Assembly: GCF_026151205.1 (NCBI RefSeq)
Contig: NC_087073.1
Coordinates: 18,008,837 to 18,072,836 of the forward strand
Length of the DNA stretch: 64,000 nt
Source: Bolinopsis microptera
Lineage: Eukaryota; Ctenophora; Tentaculata; Lobata; Bolinopsidae
Reading direction: 5' to 3'
The notes beneath the pieces are model-generated. The model was not told the origin of the DNA. It ran no database searches and was given only the letters and a program-made list of their open reading frames with translations. Shown one piece after another: positions 22,505 through 34,620 of the stretch (positions within the stretch are counted from its first letter, which is position 1; every line of letters begins with the position of its first letter). A program made the position numbers and the translations under genes.

Positions 22505-22745
22505 CACACTCACAATTAATCGTACAGTTTAAAATGGAACAAAATAAGACAGAATAACTAATAAAATGTTAAACAATAAGCTGATTTAAGAGAAGAAAAC
22601 ATTAGTCAACTGAAATTCTAGTCTGATGAAGTGCACTGCAACTGTAAATTAAATGTATTAAACAAATTCACAACTGATCGTACAGTTTAAAATGGAACAA
22701 AATAAGACAGAATAATTGATCAAATGTTTTAAAAATAAGCTGTTA
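22505..22745. repeat. Two-copy tandem repeat, about 158 bp apart
   Basis: The block CGTACAGTTTAAAATGGAAC, AAAATAAGACAGAATAA and AATAAGCTG occurs at about 22520-22580 and again at about 22678-22743 with minor changes. There is no coding signal. Confidence 0.7.
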
Positions 22746-23966
22746 AAAAATAAAGGTATCAGACGAGTAGCTTAATTCCCTCAATTGAAGGAATAAATAT
22801 TGTAATGCTGCAGCGCAGGGCGCCGGGGCGCGGCATAGCAACCATCCAATACGCAACCATCCAATGCGAAAATTTAAAATCACATTTTGATATAATGCGC
22901 GTGAGTGCTTACAAATTTGCTTTTGGCGGAGATATAAACTGCGCCTTTGCATCCCTCCCCTCCGTTATACACATTGACATAGATATTGTGCTAAATTATA
23001 CTATGTACTTCTACTAGTGTACGCATAATCATTTAAAAAACCCCTCCCTCCCCCTCAGTCAACAGTGATTACGTAATACTAATAGTAATAGTAATATGTG
23101 ATTGTGAACGACCCGGCCTAAATATCATAATCACGATACTCTACCGCTACGTGACTGTGAGTAAATCAGTTAAATGGTGGCAGATGATACTCTACTTAAT
23201 TGATTTTAAATGGCCATGGATCATGATTAATCACTGACACTCTACACTCGACTGTCACGTGACTTTTTCAACCCGTTCTCTAGCTGGCTCTGAACGACTA
23301 TTCGAAACCCTAAACCTCTAATCTGATCTCAACCTTGTAGGTTTACAACCTACCAGGACGCGCGCCGAGTTGGACTCGTCGACGCGGTTCCAATATATGA
23401 AACAGATATTTCACGAGTATCACCCGTTAAATCTCATCCCTAACCCTTGGCCTTACCCAGTTACCCAATCCCTAACAAAAGCATTTGCTGAAATCCTAAC
23501 CGGAACCCTAACGAGAAATTATACTAACTTCCTTATTGCTTTTAGTTTTACGGTCATATCACGTGATCGAGACAGTTTTTTGCCAATATCTTGATTTTGA
23601 TTTGATTTGAAACTTTTACAAATAGTACATTATACAATACAGCAAAGAGAATTAAAAATATACGACATTATTATCATGAGGCATTTGTAGGGTAAAAGTT
23701 GTAGTCCATATTGTATAAATACTAAAAGCATGGTTAAGTGGTACAAGTTCTGGGGGTATACGTATTACAAGTAATAGTTCTACTCCCAGACTCACTAACA
23801 CCACCTCCATCTAAACACACAAAATGTATCTAAAACACGCAAATTTAGAATTATCAAAATAAATACATAATGTATCCATGACCTGACTCATAGTGCGCCA
23901 AAAATTGCGCGCGTATCATCACACAGCGCTTAGAAGCAAGATAACAGTCGGATATAAAGTTCGCGT
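22746..23966. other. Repeat-derived non-coding interval
   Basis: Bases 22790-22960 include a dispersed repeat shared (reverse complement) with 18903-18960. Bases 23335-23430 are the reverse complement of the repeat at 9933-10000. Several CCCTAA-like hexamers between 23308 and 23520 are irregularly spaced and do not form a telomere array. No gene is supported. Confidence 0.5.
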
Positions 23967-24149
23967 AATCCAGTCAGAAGACGTTTCCCTGAATTTTGTA
24001 GTGGATTTTGTAGTGGATTTTGCGCGCCGAACGTACGTTACAATATTTATAATTGTAGAATCTACGACGCTAGTAGTCAGAAGTCTCAATAAACTGCTCG
24101 TATTTATACTTTTATAGACACTGAGATATAGAAATCTAAGTAACACATC

Positions 24150-26222
24150 CAACCCCATTCAGGCCGCCCATCCAAAATAGCTTGAAATCTGTGACAAATC
24201 CCTAAAAATCCAGAGTAAGAATCTTTACCCCTAGGCCCAGAAAGAGATTTGTGTTGCTGAGTATTTGAAACATGTTTTGGTGGTTAAATAAGTAGTACAT
24301 ATCCATATCCCAAACCATCATAAAAATCAAGTTTCGACCTCTCAACCCACTCAATCTAGGTAAACTATAGGTAAAAATATAATATTAATCATAAGCTAAA
24401 ATGTACTAATCTTTGTATTCTAAATGGGGAAAAAGAAGAAACATTGTCAGTCAGTCGAGAAAATTGTCAGTCAGGCTATATGGCAGCTTTGTAGATGTTG
24501 TGACTATGCTAGTAGTGGTCCCAGGCTTGCAAGCCACTCCCAGAGGCCATGCCAATCCCAAAATTACTAAAATCCAGGTTAAATTCAGACTTTAAAATCT
24601 TTACCCCTGTAGTGCTTATATGTTCCGGGTAGGTGGGACATGTTTTAGTTTTAAAATGGGTTCTACCTGTCCCAAACCATCATAAAAATCAAGATTCGAC
24701 CTCTCAACCAACTCAGACCACTACAAGGGGCCACGCCCATCCCAAAATTACCGAAATCCAGCTAAAATCCAGACTTTAAAATCTTTACCCCTGTAGTGCT
24801 TTTATGTTCCGGGGTAGGTGGGACATGTTTTAGTTTAAAAATGGGTTCTAGCTGTCCCAAACCATCATAAAAATCAAGTTTCGACCTCTCAACCCACTCA
24901 GGCCACTCCCAGGGGCCACGCCCATCCCAAAATTACCGAAATCCAGCTAAAATCCAGACTTTAAAATCTTTACCCCTGTAGTGCTTTTATGTTCCGGGGT
25001 AGGTGGGACATGTTTTAGTTTTAAAATGGGTTCTAGCTGTCCCAAACCATCATAAAAATCAAGTTTCGACCTCTCAACCCACTCAGGCCACTCCCAGGGG
25101 CCACGCCCATCCCAAAATTACCGAAATCCAGCTAAAATCCAGACTTTAAAATCTTTACCCCTGTAGTGCTTTTATGTTCCGGGGTAGGTGGGACATGTTT
25201 TAGTTTAAAAATGGGTTCTAGCCTGTCCCAAACCATCATAAAAATCAAGTTTCGACCTCTCAACCCACTCAGGCCACTCCCAGGGGCCACGCCCATCCCA
25301 AAATGACCGAAATCCAGCTAAAATCCAGACTTTAAAATCTTTACCCCTGTAGTGCTTTTATGTTCCGGGGTAGGTGGGACATGTTTTAGTTTTAAAATGG
25401 GTTCTAGCCTGTCCCAAACCATCATAAAAATCAAGTTTCGACCTCTCAACCCACTCAGGCCACTCCCAGGGGCCACGCCCATCCCAAAATTACCGAAATC
25501 CAGCTAAAATCCAGACTTTAAAATCTTTACCCCTGTAGTGCTTTTATGTTCCGGGGTAGGTGGGACATGTTTTAGTTTAAAAATGGGTTCTAGCCTGTCC
25601 CAAACCATCATAAAAATCAAGTTTCGACCTCTCAACCCACTCAGGCCACTCCCAGGGGCCACGCCCATCCCAAAATGACCGAAATCCAGCTAAAATCCAG
25701 ACTTTAAAATCTTTACCCCTGTAGTGCTTTTATGTTCCGGGGTAGGTGGGACATGTTTTAGTTTAAAAATGGGTTCTACCTGTCCCAAACCATCATAAAA
25801 ATCAAGTTTCGACCTCTCAACCCACTCAGGGCCACTCCCAGGGGCCACGCCCATCCCAAAATGACCGAAATCCAGCTAAAATCCAGACTTTAAAATCTTT
25901 ACCCCTGTAGTGCTTTTATGTTCCGGGGTAGGTGGGACATGTTTTAGTTTTAAAATGGGTTCTAGCCTGTCCCAAACCATCATAAAAATCAAGTTTCGAC
26001 CTCTCAACCCACTCAGGCCACTCCCAGGGGCCACGCCCATCCCAAAATTACCGAAATCCAGCTAAAATCCAGACTTTAAAATCTTTACCCCTGTAGTGCT
26101 TTTATGTTCCGGGGTAGGTGGGACATGTTTTAGTTTAAAAATGGGTTCTACCTGTCCCAAACCATCATAAAAATCAAGTTTCGACCTCTCAACCCACTCA
26201 GGCCACTCCCAGGGGCCACGCC
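24150..26222 (+). repeat. Satellite A, direct array
   Basis: About ten units of 184-188 bp. The first two are degenerate (about 24150-24360 and 24510-24710) and the rest are close to each other. Landmarks are GGCCACTCCCAGGGGCCACG, CTTTACCCCTGTAGTGCTTT, GGGGTAGGTGGGACATG and AAGTTTCGACCTCTCAACCC. Alternate forms (ATTACCG or ATGACCG, TAGCCTG or TACCTG) recur through the array. Confidence 0.95.
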
Positions 26223-26949
26223 TAATCCAGAAAAGCTACAGGAAGTGGGGTGGGGCAAAATTAATGTTACATACGTTGAGTATTATACCATCACCGTGTT
26301 TCATATTATGGACCTGAAACTTTGCAGATGGCATGCTGTAACTATTCATTCGAGGATTCCGTCGCCAATGTTCGAAAATTTGAATATTTAGACTACGCCT
26401 ATATAATATTAAATCACCCATATTGTTCTTTCCGGACATGCTAGACGCCCATTTATTTCAGATTACTGCAGATAATTAATTGTTGCATCTGATCTGAAAA
26501 ATTGAGGCCAAACGTATTTGAAATGACGAAGTTATCAAGCATTTAATGTATCTCGTTAACAAAATTGATTGGGTGATTATGTGATAGGTCACCTTAATTG
26601 GGTTCCCTTGCAATTTGACGGGGCCATCTAATCACCTGAACAGGTAATCGAATCACCTGATCACACGTAATGGATAAACTCGTCATGCCTCGTATCTCGG
26701 TCATCTGAGAAGCTACAACTCTCATTTTTTCAGATCAAACGTAATTTGAATGGCCAAATACTATCCTATAAAATTTGGCTCGATCTGATTATCAAAACTA
26801 TCAATAAATGCGATCATGAACCTTCATTAAAAAAATGAAAATGAATATTCTTTGATTTAATATATTCCTCGAATGAGTGGTGATAGTAAGTCATACCAAA
26901 AAGAATACCCCGGAACATAAATCCCCTACAAGTGTAAAGATTCTCATTC
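26223..26949. repeat. Spacer with dispersed repeat between satellite arrays
   Basis: Bases 26290-26425 are a diverged copy of the repeat at 1905-2035. The rest is not repetitive within this window and shows no coding potential. Confidence 0.55.
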
Positions 26950-29010
26950 TGTCTCAAATGAAACTACTTTTGTTCATGTTTCATGCTACCCTGATCATTC
27001 TGAGCCAAAAATAATTTTTTTCGGTTTTCGAAGTTCGATATACGATTTTGGACTCGAGGGTCCCCTTTGTAATGCGATCTCGAGGGTCCCCTTTGTAATG
27101 CGATCTCGGAAGGCAGGCCTCCCCTTCGCAATACGAGCTCGGAAGCGGGAGCTCTGCTTTCAGAGGTACGTATCGAGAATGACTCGGACCGAAAATTTTC
27201 TAAGTCAAAATTTTTAAAAGTTTTTCTGGAAACTACTTTTGTTCATGTTTCATAATACCCTGATCATTCTGAGCGAAAAATAATTTTTTTTCGGTTTTCG
27301 AAGTTCGATATACGATTTTGGACTCGAGGGTCCCCTTTGTAATGCGATCTCGGAAGGCAGGCCTCCCCTTCGCAATACGAGCTCGGAAGCGGGAGCTCTG
27401 CTTTCAGAGGTACGTATCGAGAATGACTAAGACTGAACATTTTCTAAGTCCAAATTTTTAAAAGTTTTTCTGGAAACTACTTTTGTTCATGATTCATGCT
27501 ACCCTGATCATTCTGAGCCAAAAATAATTTTTTTTCGGTTTTCGAAGTTCGATATACGATTTTGGACTCGAGGGTCCCCTTTGTAATGCGATCTCGGAAG
27601 GCAGGCCTCCCCTTCGCAATACGAGCTCGGAAGCGGGAGCTCTGCTTTCAGAGGTACGTATCGAGAATGACTAAGACTGAACATTTTCTAAGTCCAAATT
27701 TTTAAAAGTTTTTCTGGAAACTACTTTTGTTCATGTTTCATGCTACCCTGATCATTCTGAGCCAAAAATAATTTTTTTCGGTTTTCGAAGTTTGATATAC
27801 GATTTTGGACTCGAGGGTCCCCTTTGTAATGCGATCTAGAAGGCAGGCCTCCCCTTCGCAATACGAGCTCGGAAGCGGGAGCTCTGCTTTCAGAGGTACG
27901 TATCGAGAATGACTAAGACTGAAAATTTTCTAAGTACAAATTTTTAAAAGTTTTTCTGGAAACTACTTTTGTTCATGTTTCATGCTACCCTGATCATTCT
28001 GAGCCAAAAATAATTTTTTTTCGGTTTTCGAAGTTCGATATACGATTTTGGACTCGAGGGTCCCCTTTGTAATGCGATCTCAGAAGGCAGGCCTCCCCTT
28101 CGCAATACGAGCTCGGAAGCGGGAGCTCTGCTTTCAGAGGTACGTATCGAGAATGACTAGACTGAAAATTTTCTAAGTCCAAATTTTTAAAAGTTTTTCT
28201 GGAAACTACTTTTGTTCATGTTTCATAATACCCTGATCATTCTGAGCCAAAAATAATTTTTTTTGGTTTTCGAAGTTCGATATACGATTTTGGACTCGAG
28301 GGTCCCCTTTGTAATGCGATCTCGGAAGGCAGGCCTCCCCTTCGCAATACGAGCTCGGAAGCGGGAGCTCTGCTTTCAGAGGTACGTATCGAGAATGACT
28401 AAGACTGAACATTTTCTAAGTCCAAATTTTTAAAAGTTTTTCTGGAAACTACTTTTGTTCATGATTCATGCTACCCTGATCATTCTGAGCCAAAAATAAT
28501 TTTTTTCGGTTTTCGAAGTTCGATATACGATTTTGGACTCGAGGGTCCCCTTTGTAATGCGATCTCGGAAGGCAGGCCTCCCCTTCGCAATACGAGCTCG
28601 GAAGCGGGAGCTCTGCTTTCAGAGGTACGTATCGAGAATGACTAAGACTGAACATTTTCTAAGTCCAAATTTTTAAAAGTTTTTCTGGAAACTACTTTTG
28701 TTCATGTTTCATGCTACCCTGATCATTCTGAGCCAAAAATAATTTTTTTCGGTTTTCGAAGTTCGATATACGATTTTGGACTCGAGGGCCCCCTTTGTAA
28801 TGCGATCTAAGAAGGCAGGCCTCCCCTTCACAATACCAGCTCGGAAGCGGGAGCTCTGCTTTCAGAGGTACGTATCGAGAATGACTAAGACTGAAAATTT
28901 TCTAAGTCAACATTTTTGAAAGTTTTTATGGAAACTACTTTTGTTCATGTTTCATGCTACCCTGATCATTCTGAGCCAAAAATAATTTTTTCGGTTTTCG
29001 AAGTCCGTAC
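26950..29010 (+). repeat. Satellite B, tandem array of 242-244 bp units
   Basis: About eight and a half units, with GGAAACTACTTTTGTTCATG at 27228, 27472, 27716, 27958, 28201, 28444, 28687 and 28930. Each unit holds TTTTGGACTCGAGGG, ATGCGATCTCGGAAGGCAGG, GAAGCGGGAGCTCT and GGTACGTATCGAGAATGACT. The first unit has an internal 24-bp duplication. Antisense frames across it repeat the same peptide and are artefacts of the array. Confidence 0.95.
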
Positions 29011-29034
29011 CTACATTCGAAAATTCGTGGATGT

Positions 29035-31915
29035 GAGTGGGTTGAGAGGTCGAAACTTGATTTTTATGATGGTTTGGGACAGGCAGAACCCATTTTTAAA
29101 CTAAAACATGTCCCACCTACCCCGGAACATAAAAGCACTACAGGGGTAAAGATTTTAAAGTCTGGATTTAGCTGGATTTCGGTCATTTTGGGATGGGCGT
29201 GGCCCCTGGGAGTGGCCCGAGTGGGTTGAGAGGTCGAAACTTGATTTTTATGATGGTTTGGGACAGGCAGAACCCATTTTTAAACTAAAACATGTCCCAC
29301 CTACCCCGGAACATAAAAGCACTACAGGGGTAAAGATTTTAAAGTCTGGATTTAGCTGGATTTCGGTCATTTTGGGATGGGCGTGGCCCCTGGGAGTGGC
29401 CCGAGTGGGTTGAGAGGTCGAAACTTGATTTTTATGATGGTTTGGGACAGGCAGAACCCATTTTTAAACTAAAACATGTCCCACCTACCCCGGAACATAA
29501 AAGCACTACAGGGGTAAAGATTTTAAAGTCTGGATTTAGCTGGATTTCGGTCATTTTGGGATGGGCGTGGCCCCTGGGAGTGGCCCGAGTGGGTTGAGAG
29601 GTCGAAACTTGATTTTTATGATGGTTTGGGACAGGCAGAACCCATTTTTAAACTAAAACATGTCCCACCTACCCCGGAACATAAAAGCACTACAGGGGTA
29701 AAGATTTTAAAGTCTGGATTTAGCTGGATTTCGGTCATTTTGGGATGGGCGTGGCCCCTGGGAGTGGCCCGAGTGGGTTGAGAGGTCGAAACTTGATTTT
29801 TATGATGGTTTGGGACAGGCAGAACCCATTTTTAAACTAAAACATGTCCCACCTACCCCGGAACATAAAAGCACTACAGGGGTAAAGATTTTAAAGTCTG
29901 GATTTAGCTGGATTTCGGTCATTTTGGGATGGGCGTGGCCCCTGGGAGTGGCCCGAGTGGGTTGAGAGGTCGAAACTTGATTTTTATGATGGTTTGGGAC
30001 AGGCAGAACCCATTTTTAAACTAAAACATGTCCCACCTACCCCGGAACATAAAAGCACTACAGGGGTAAAGATTTTAAAGTCTGGATTTAGCTGGATTTC
30101 GGTCATTTTGGGATGGGCGTGGCCCCTGGGAGTGGCCCGAGTGGGTTGAGAGGTCGAAACTTGATTTTTATGATGGTTTGGGACAGGCAGAACCCATTTT
30201 TAAACTAAAACATGTCCCACCTACCCCGGAACATAAAAGCACTACAGGGGTAAAGATTTTAAAGTCTGGATTTAGCTGGATTTCGGTCATTTTGGGATGG
30301 GCGTGGCCCCTGGGAGTGGCCCGAGTGGGTTGAGAGGTCGAAACTTGATTTTTATGATGGTTTGGGACAGGCAGAACCCATTTTTAAACTAAAACATGTC
30401 CCACCTACCCCGGAACATAAAAGCACTACAGGGGTAAAGATTTTAAAGTCTGGATTTAGCTGGATTTCGGTCATTTTGGGATGGGCGTGGCCCCTGGGAG
30501 TGGCCCGAGTGGGTTGAGAGGTCGAAACTTGATTTTTATGATGGTTTGGGACAGGCAGAACCCATTTTTAAACTAAAACATGTCCCACCTACCCCGGAAC
30601 ATAAAAGCACTACAGGGGTAAAGATTTTAAAGTCTGGATTTAGCTGGATTTCGGTCATTTTGGGATGGGCGTGGCCCCTGGGAGTGGCCCGAGTGGGTTG
30701 AGAGGTCGAAACTTGATTTTTATGATGGTTTGGGACAGGCAGAACCCATTTTTAAACTAAAACATGTCCCACCTACCCCGGAACATAAAAGCACTACAGG
30801 GGTAAAGATTTTAAAGTCTGGATTTAGCTGGATTTCGGTCATTTTGGGATGGGCGTGGCCCCTGGGAGTGGCCCGAGTGGGTTGAGAGGTCGAAACTTGA
30901 TTTTTATGATGGTTTGGGACAGGCAGAACCCATTTTTAAACTAAAACATGTCCCACCTACCCCGGAACATAAAAGCACTACAGGGGTAAAGATTTTAAAG
31001 TCTGGATTTAGCTGGATTTCGGTCATTTTGGGATGGGCGTGGCCCCTGGGAGTGGCCCGAGTGGGTTGAGAGGTCGAAACTTGATTTTTATGATGGTTTG
31101 GGACAGGCAGAACCCATTTTTAAACTAAAACATGTCCCACCTACCCCGGAACATAAAAGCACTACAGGGGTAAAGATTTTAAAGTCTGGATTTAGCTGGA
31201 TTTCGGTCATTTTGGGATGGGCGTGGCCCCTGGGAGTGGCCCGAGTGGGTTGAGAGGTCGAAACTTGATTTTTATGATGGTTTGGGACAGGCAGAACCCA
31301 TTTTTAAACTAAAACATGTCCCACCTACCCCGGAACATAAAAGCACTACAGGGGTAAAGATTTTAAAGTCTGGATTTAGCTGGATTTCGGTCATTTTGGG
31401 ATGGGCGTGGCCCCTGGGAGTGGCCCGAGTGGGTTGAGAGGTCGAAACTTGATTTTTATGATGGTTTGGGACAGGCAGAACCCATTTTTAAACTAAAACA
31501 TGTCCCACCTACCCCGGAACATAAAAGCACTACAGGGGTAAAGATTTTAAAGTCTGGATTTAGCTGGATTTCGGTCATTTTGGGATGGGCGTGGCCCCTG
31601 GGAGTGGCCCGAGTGGGTTGAGAGGTCGAAACTTGATTTTTATGATGGTTTGGGACAGGCAGAACCCATTTTTAAACTAAAACATGTCCCACCTACCCCG
31701 GAACATAAAAGCACTACAGGGGTAAAGATTTTAAAGTCTGGATTTAGCTGGATTTCGGTCATTTTGGGATGGGCGTGGCCCCTGGGAGTGGCCCGAGTGG
31801 GTTGAGAGGTCGAAACTTGATTTTTATGATGGTTTGGGACAGGCAGAACCCATTTTTAAACTAAAACATGTTCCACCTACCCCGGAACATAAAAGCACTA
31901 CAGGGGTGAAAAGCA
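29035..31915 (-). repeat. Satellite A, inverted homogeneous array (16 x 184 bp)
   Basis: Units begin (GTTGAGAGGTCG) at 29041 and then every 184 bases without exception to 31801, giving 16 copies; the last is partial. I see essentially no variation among copies apart from the final one (TGTTCCACC for TGTCCCACC). The monomer is the reverse complement of satellite A, with a few fixed differences, for example CGGGCCACTC for AGGCCACTC. Confidence 0.95.
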
Positions 31916-32132
31916 CTACAAATCCACTACAAAAATCAAGGAAACGTGCTCTCAATCCAGTTAAGTATATTAACTGAGGACTGCACCAGGGTCAAGTCAT
32001 GGTGACAGAACGTAAATGTTATTTAATATTATTTAATAGATTTATTTTTATATTATAGTTGTTATATTCAGTATCGTGACCGATCTATCAGTGGCGGGGG
32101 CCCACATATAAATATCATTTGCACTCATTAAC

Positions 32133-33375
32133 TTAGTCAGGGTCTGTCAATTTGTCCCAAAAGTGTTTTGCCAGGTTTGCCTTAAAAGTTCCGGCATCAC
32201 TTATCTCTTTAAGGTCAGTTGGTAGGTCATTCCAGACACTGTGTGTTCTGAAGAAGAAGCTTCTCTTAAAGGAGTGAGCTTTTGCTTCCACAGTACACTT
32301 CAGGGAAAGGTGGTCGTGTCTGTTCTGTCGCCTCTGGTTGATTTCAGGCATTCGAGATGTATCAACTTCATTATATCTCGAGGGTTGCCTTATGTTTGAA
32401 CGCAACCTACCCTGTTCACTGGTTGTTATCGGGGTTAAATAAGGTGGGAGCTTCAGAACAGATTGACCATTGTATATCTGATGGAATAATAGTAAGTCTG
32501 TGTATTCAAACTTCAGCTCCATTGGCAACATGTCTAGCTCTCTTAATCGAGCCAAGTATTCTAAGTCATTATAGTGATGATCCTGTTCGCCAATTATTAT
32601 TATTTGGGTTATCAGGATCCGGGGGGTGGGATCTTTTGGATCTATCCTTCCGATATATCTTGTAGATGCTATCAGGGAGGATCTCATTTTCCAGGTGCTC
32701 TTTTGAAAGCCAAGTCTCAGTCAGAACAATAACATCAGGCTTGTCTTCATAGATCTTAGATTGGAGCTCTAGTAGTTTACCAGCATCAAGCGGCATGTTT
32801 TTAGATGCTAGGCCACTAAAGGGGACAAGCCCTCTCAAATTTTGGTACATTACCTTTAGATGACTGAGGTTATTGTTATCAACTGGACCTGGGTTAAGTA
32901 TGCTTGTATTGCAGATAACAAGCAAAACTAAGTTCAGAATGGTCGTCCAGATGGTGAACATGTTACTTAGGAACTGATGTCCACTACACTTAGCGGAGGA
33001 GTAACGTCTGGGACAACCATACTTCACTATCCATAGGGCTATTCCATTTTGTTTCTTTGAATAGATGATCATTAGGACTACAAGATTTGCACTGTTCATA
33101 AGGCAGTCCCAGTCATTGGTCAGGTGTAGTCCGATCTTGTACGAGCGATGCATACGAAATGTTTGGTCTGAGTATTCACTTGCTGTTTCAATGGCCCCCG
33201 CCAATAACAGACAGATCATATACACATATACAACAATCACTACTCCATAAATCATCTTTAAAATAGCACTTTTCTCTATAGTGGTAGATGAATCTATATT
33301 TAATTTAGCATTGCATTTGACTTTGGGAGAGTATAGACCAATCACTGTTCTGTGTTGTAGAAACGTGACTCCCAT
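32133..33375 (-). pseudogene. Internally deleted LINE ORF2: endonuclease start joined to C-terminal domain
   Basis: The 5' part (33375 to about 32569) encodes two or three hydrophobic segments, a 2A-like ending (ILNPGP), then the beginning of an apurinic-type endonuclease: LKVMYQNLRGL ... KPDVIVLTETWLS ... YRKDRS. The frame then shifts. From about 32568 to 32133 it reads the C-terminal domain usual in LINE ORF2 (LPMELKFEYTDLLLFHQIYNG ... HSFKRSFFFRTHSVWNDLPTDLKE ... GTFKANLAKHF). The remainder of the endonuclease and the entire RT are missing. It lies about 170 bp beyond the satellite-bearing hAT-like element. Confidence 0.8.
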
Positions 33376-34163
33376 AAATTAGTTTAAAACTCAAAGTTAG
33401 GTGGAGACTGGAAAATATGTACTGATTATACTCTGTTAAAGAAGCAAGAAGTTAATGAATTAAAATATTGTCAATTAATAAATATGGGAACAAATTATGA
33501 GAGCATTGTTAAGCTATAATGTTCGTTAAAAATGAAAGAGTTCTCTGAATTCTAAAATGCCAGGGTAGCATTTTAATGTCATCGAGGCTGATTCAGAATC
33601 AGCGTCCGTAAATACATCGAGAAAAATCTCGAAGATCGACTGTAAAGTGATTTAGCACGCTCGATTAAAAATACTGAATTAGTGAATGGCCACGCTTCGC
33701 AGCCCGCCGCGCGGGTCTTGCAACGTGAGTGGTGAGAGTGCAGAGACAACAAAATTGCCGTGACAACAAAATTGCCGCGGCATTCAACATAAACTGAAAT
33801 AGTCACCATGCTGCTCAATGACTATGAGCTAGTATGTAGTAGGTTATACTTATAGGTTAGCATAGGAATAAAATAAAAATGGATTTTATGACAGCTACGT
33901 TTTATTTTACAGACGTTAACATCAGCTGCTCTCAGAATGTTAGTCTATTGTTCCATGAATCCTGAAGTTGTTGCGATCCGGCAACCTCTAGCCGAGAGCG
34001 ACTCTGTGGAGGGTCATTTCAACCAACTCAGGACCACAGCTCCCGTCGAGAACCATTACTTTATTTGTGCTGTAAACTAACAGGGTGGTTAGACAAAGTG
34101 GGCCTCATTGTTCGTTGGGCAGAGAACTGTCTTTATCTTATGTCTTAGACGCATTTGTAGTAA
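33376..34163. other. Non-coding interval with palindromes and a dispersed repeat
   Basis: It contains a perfect palindrome GCTGATTCAGAATCAGC (33587-33603), a TCGAGA-AAAA-TCTCGA hairpin just after it, and a GC-rich palindromic segment near 33700-33720. Bases 33920-34065 are related to 10830-10965. No gene is supported. Confidence 0.5.
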
Positions 34164-34573
34164 ATAGTAGGGGGGGGAGCCAAGTGGATATTTGTAGATA
34201 TTTGTAGATTAATGTAGAATGGATAATCCATGAAAAAAGTGGATGACATTCTACAAATTTATACATTTATCTCCAAAAATTCAGTAGAATTTCTGGGCAC
34301 ATATTTGAGATTACATTTTTTGTAGATAAATGTAGATATTTGTAGATTATTGTCAATGGATAATTCACGAAAATTCTACAAATTCTACAAATTTATACAT
34401 TTATCTCCAAAAATTCAGTAGAATTTCTGGGCACATATTTGAGATATACATTTTTTGTAGATAAATGTAGATATTTGTAGATTATTGTAATGGATAATTC
34501 ACGAAAAAAGTGGATGACATTATCCAAATATCTACAAATATCCACTGCCCCCCCCCCCCCCCCCCCCATAGTA
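34164..34573. mobile_element. MITE-like element with G/C-run ends and 6-bp target duplication
   Basis: The element at 34170-34567 is bordered by ATAGTA on both sides (34164-34169, 34568-34573). The ends are inverted repeats: a G run then GTGGATATTTGTAGATATTTG on the left, and the mirror image ending in a run of about 24 C on the right. The interior is about two and a half copies of a TTTGTAGATAAATGTAGATA / TACAAATTTATACATTTATC pattern that itself folds back. No coding capacity. Confidence 0.65.
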
Positions 34574-34620
34574 ATACACATTGAACTTGTGCAGTCGATA
34601 GACTAGTGCGTCTTTTTTTT

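Larger units (their letters stand above)
23967..31961. mobile_element. 8 kb hAT-like element carrying a palindrome of satellite arrays
   Basis: The element 23975-31953 is flanked by a perfect 8-bp direct repeat AATCCAGT (23967-23974 and 31954-31961). Its ends are inverted repeats that agree at 29 of the first 34 positions; the core is ACGTTTCC and TTTTGTAGTGGATTT. Inside, in order: satellite A (about ten units, 24150-26222), a 700-bp spacer, satellite B (26950-29010), and satellite A again in the opposite orientation (16 units, 29035-31915). No transposase or other protein is encoded. An 8-bp target duplication with CAG-like ends fits the hAT superfamily. Mobilisation of the whole 8 kb is inferred; satellites might instead have expanded after a smaller element inserted. 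Confidence 0.75.

Noticed and set aside
23308-23520. CCCTAA motifs suggesting an interstitial telomere
   Set aside because: Only scattered, irregular hexamers are present, not a tandem run.
27994-28655. Repeated minus-strand frames with the same peptide (SLSHSRYVPLKAELPLPSSY)
   Set aside because: They recur once per satellite B unit and arise from the array, with no codon or domain signal.
24150-31915. CRISPR-like repeated array
   Set aside because: Units are contiguous tandem satellites with no unique spacers, in a eukaryotic genome with introns.
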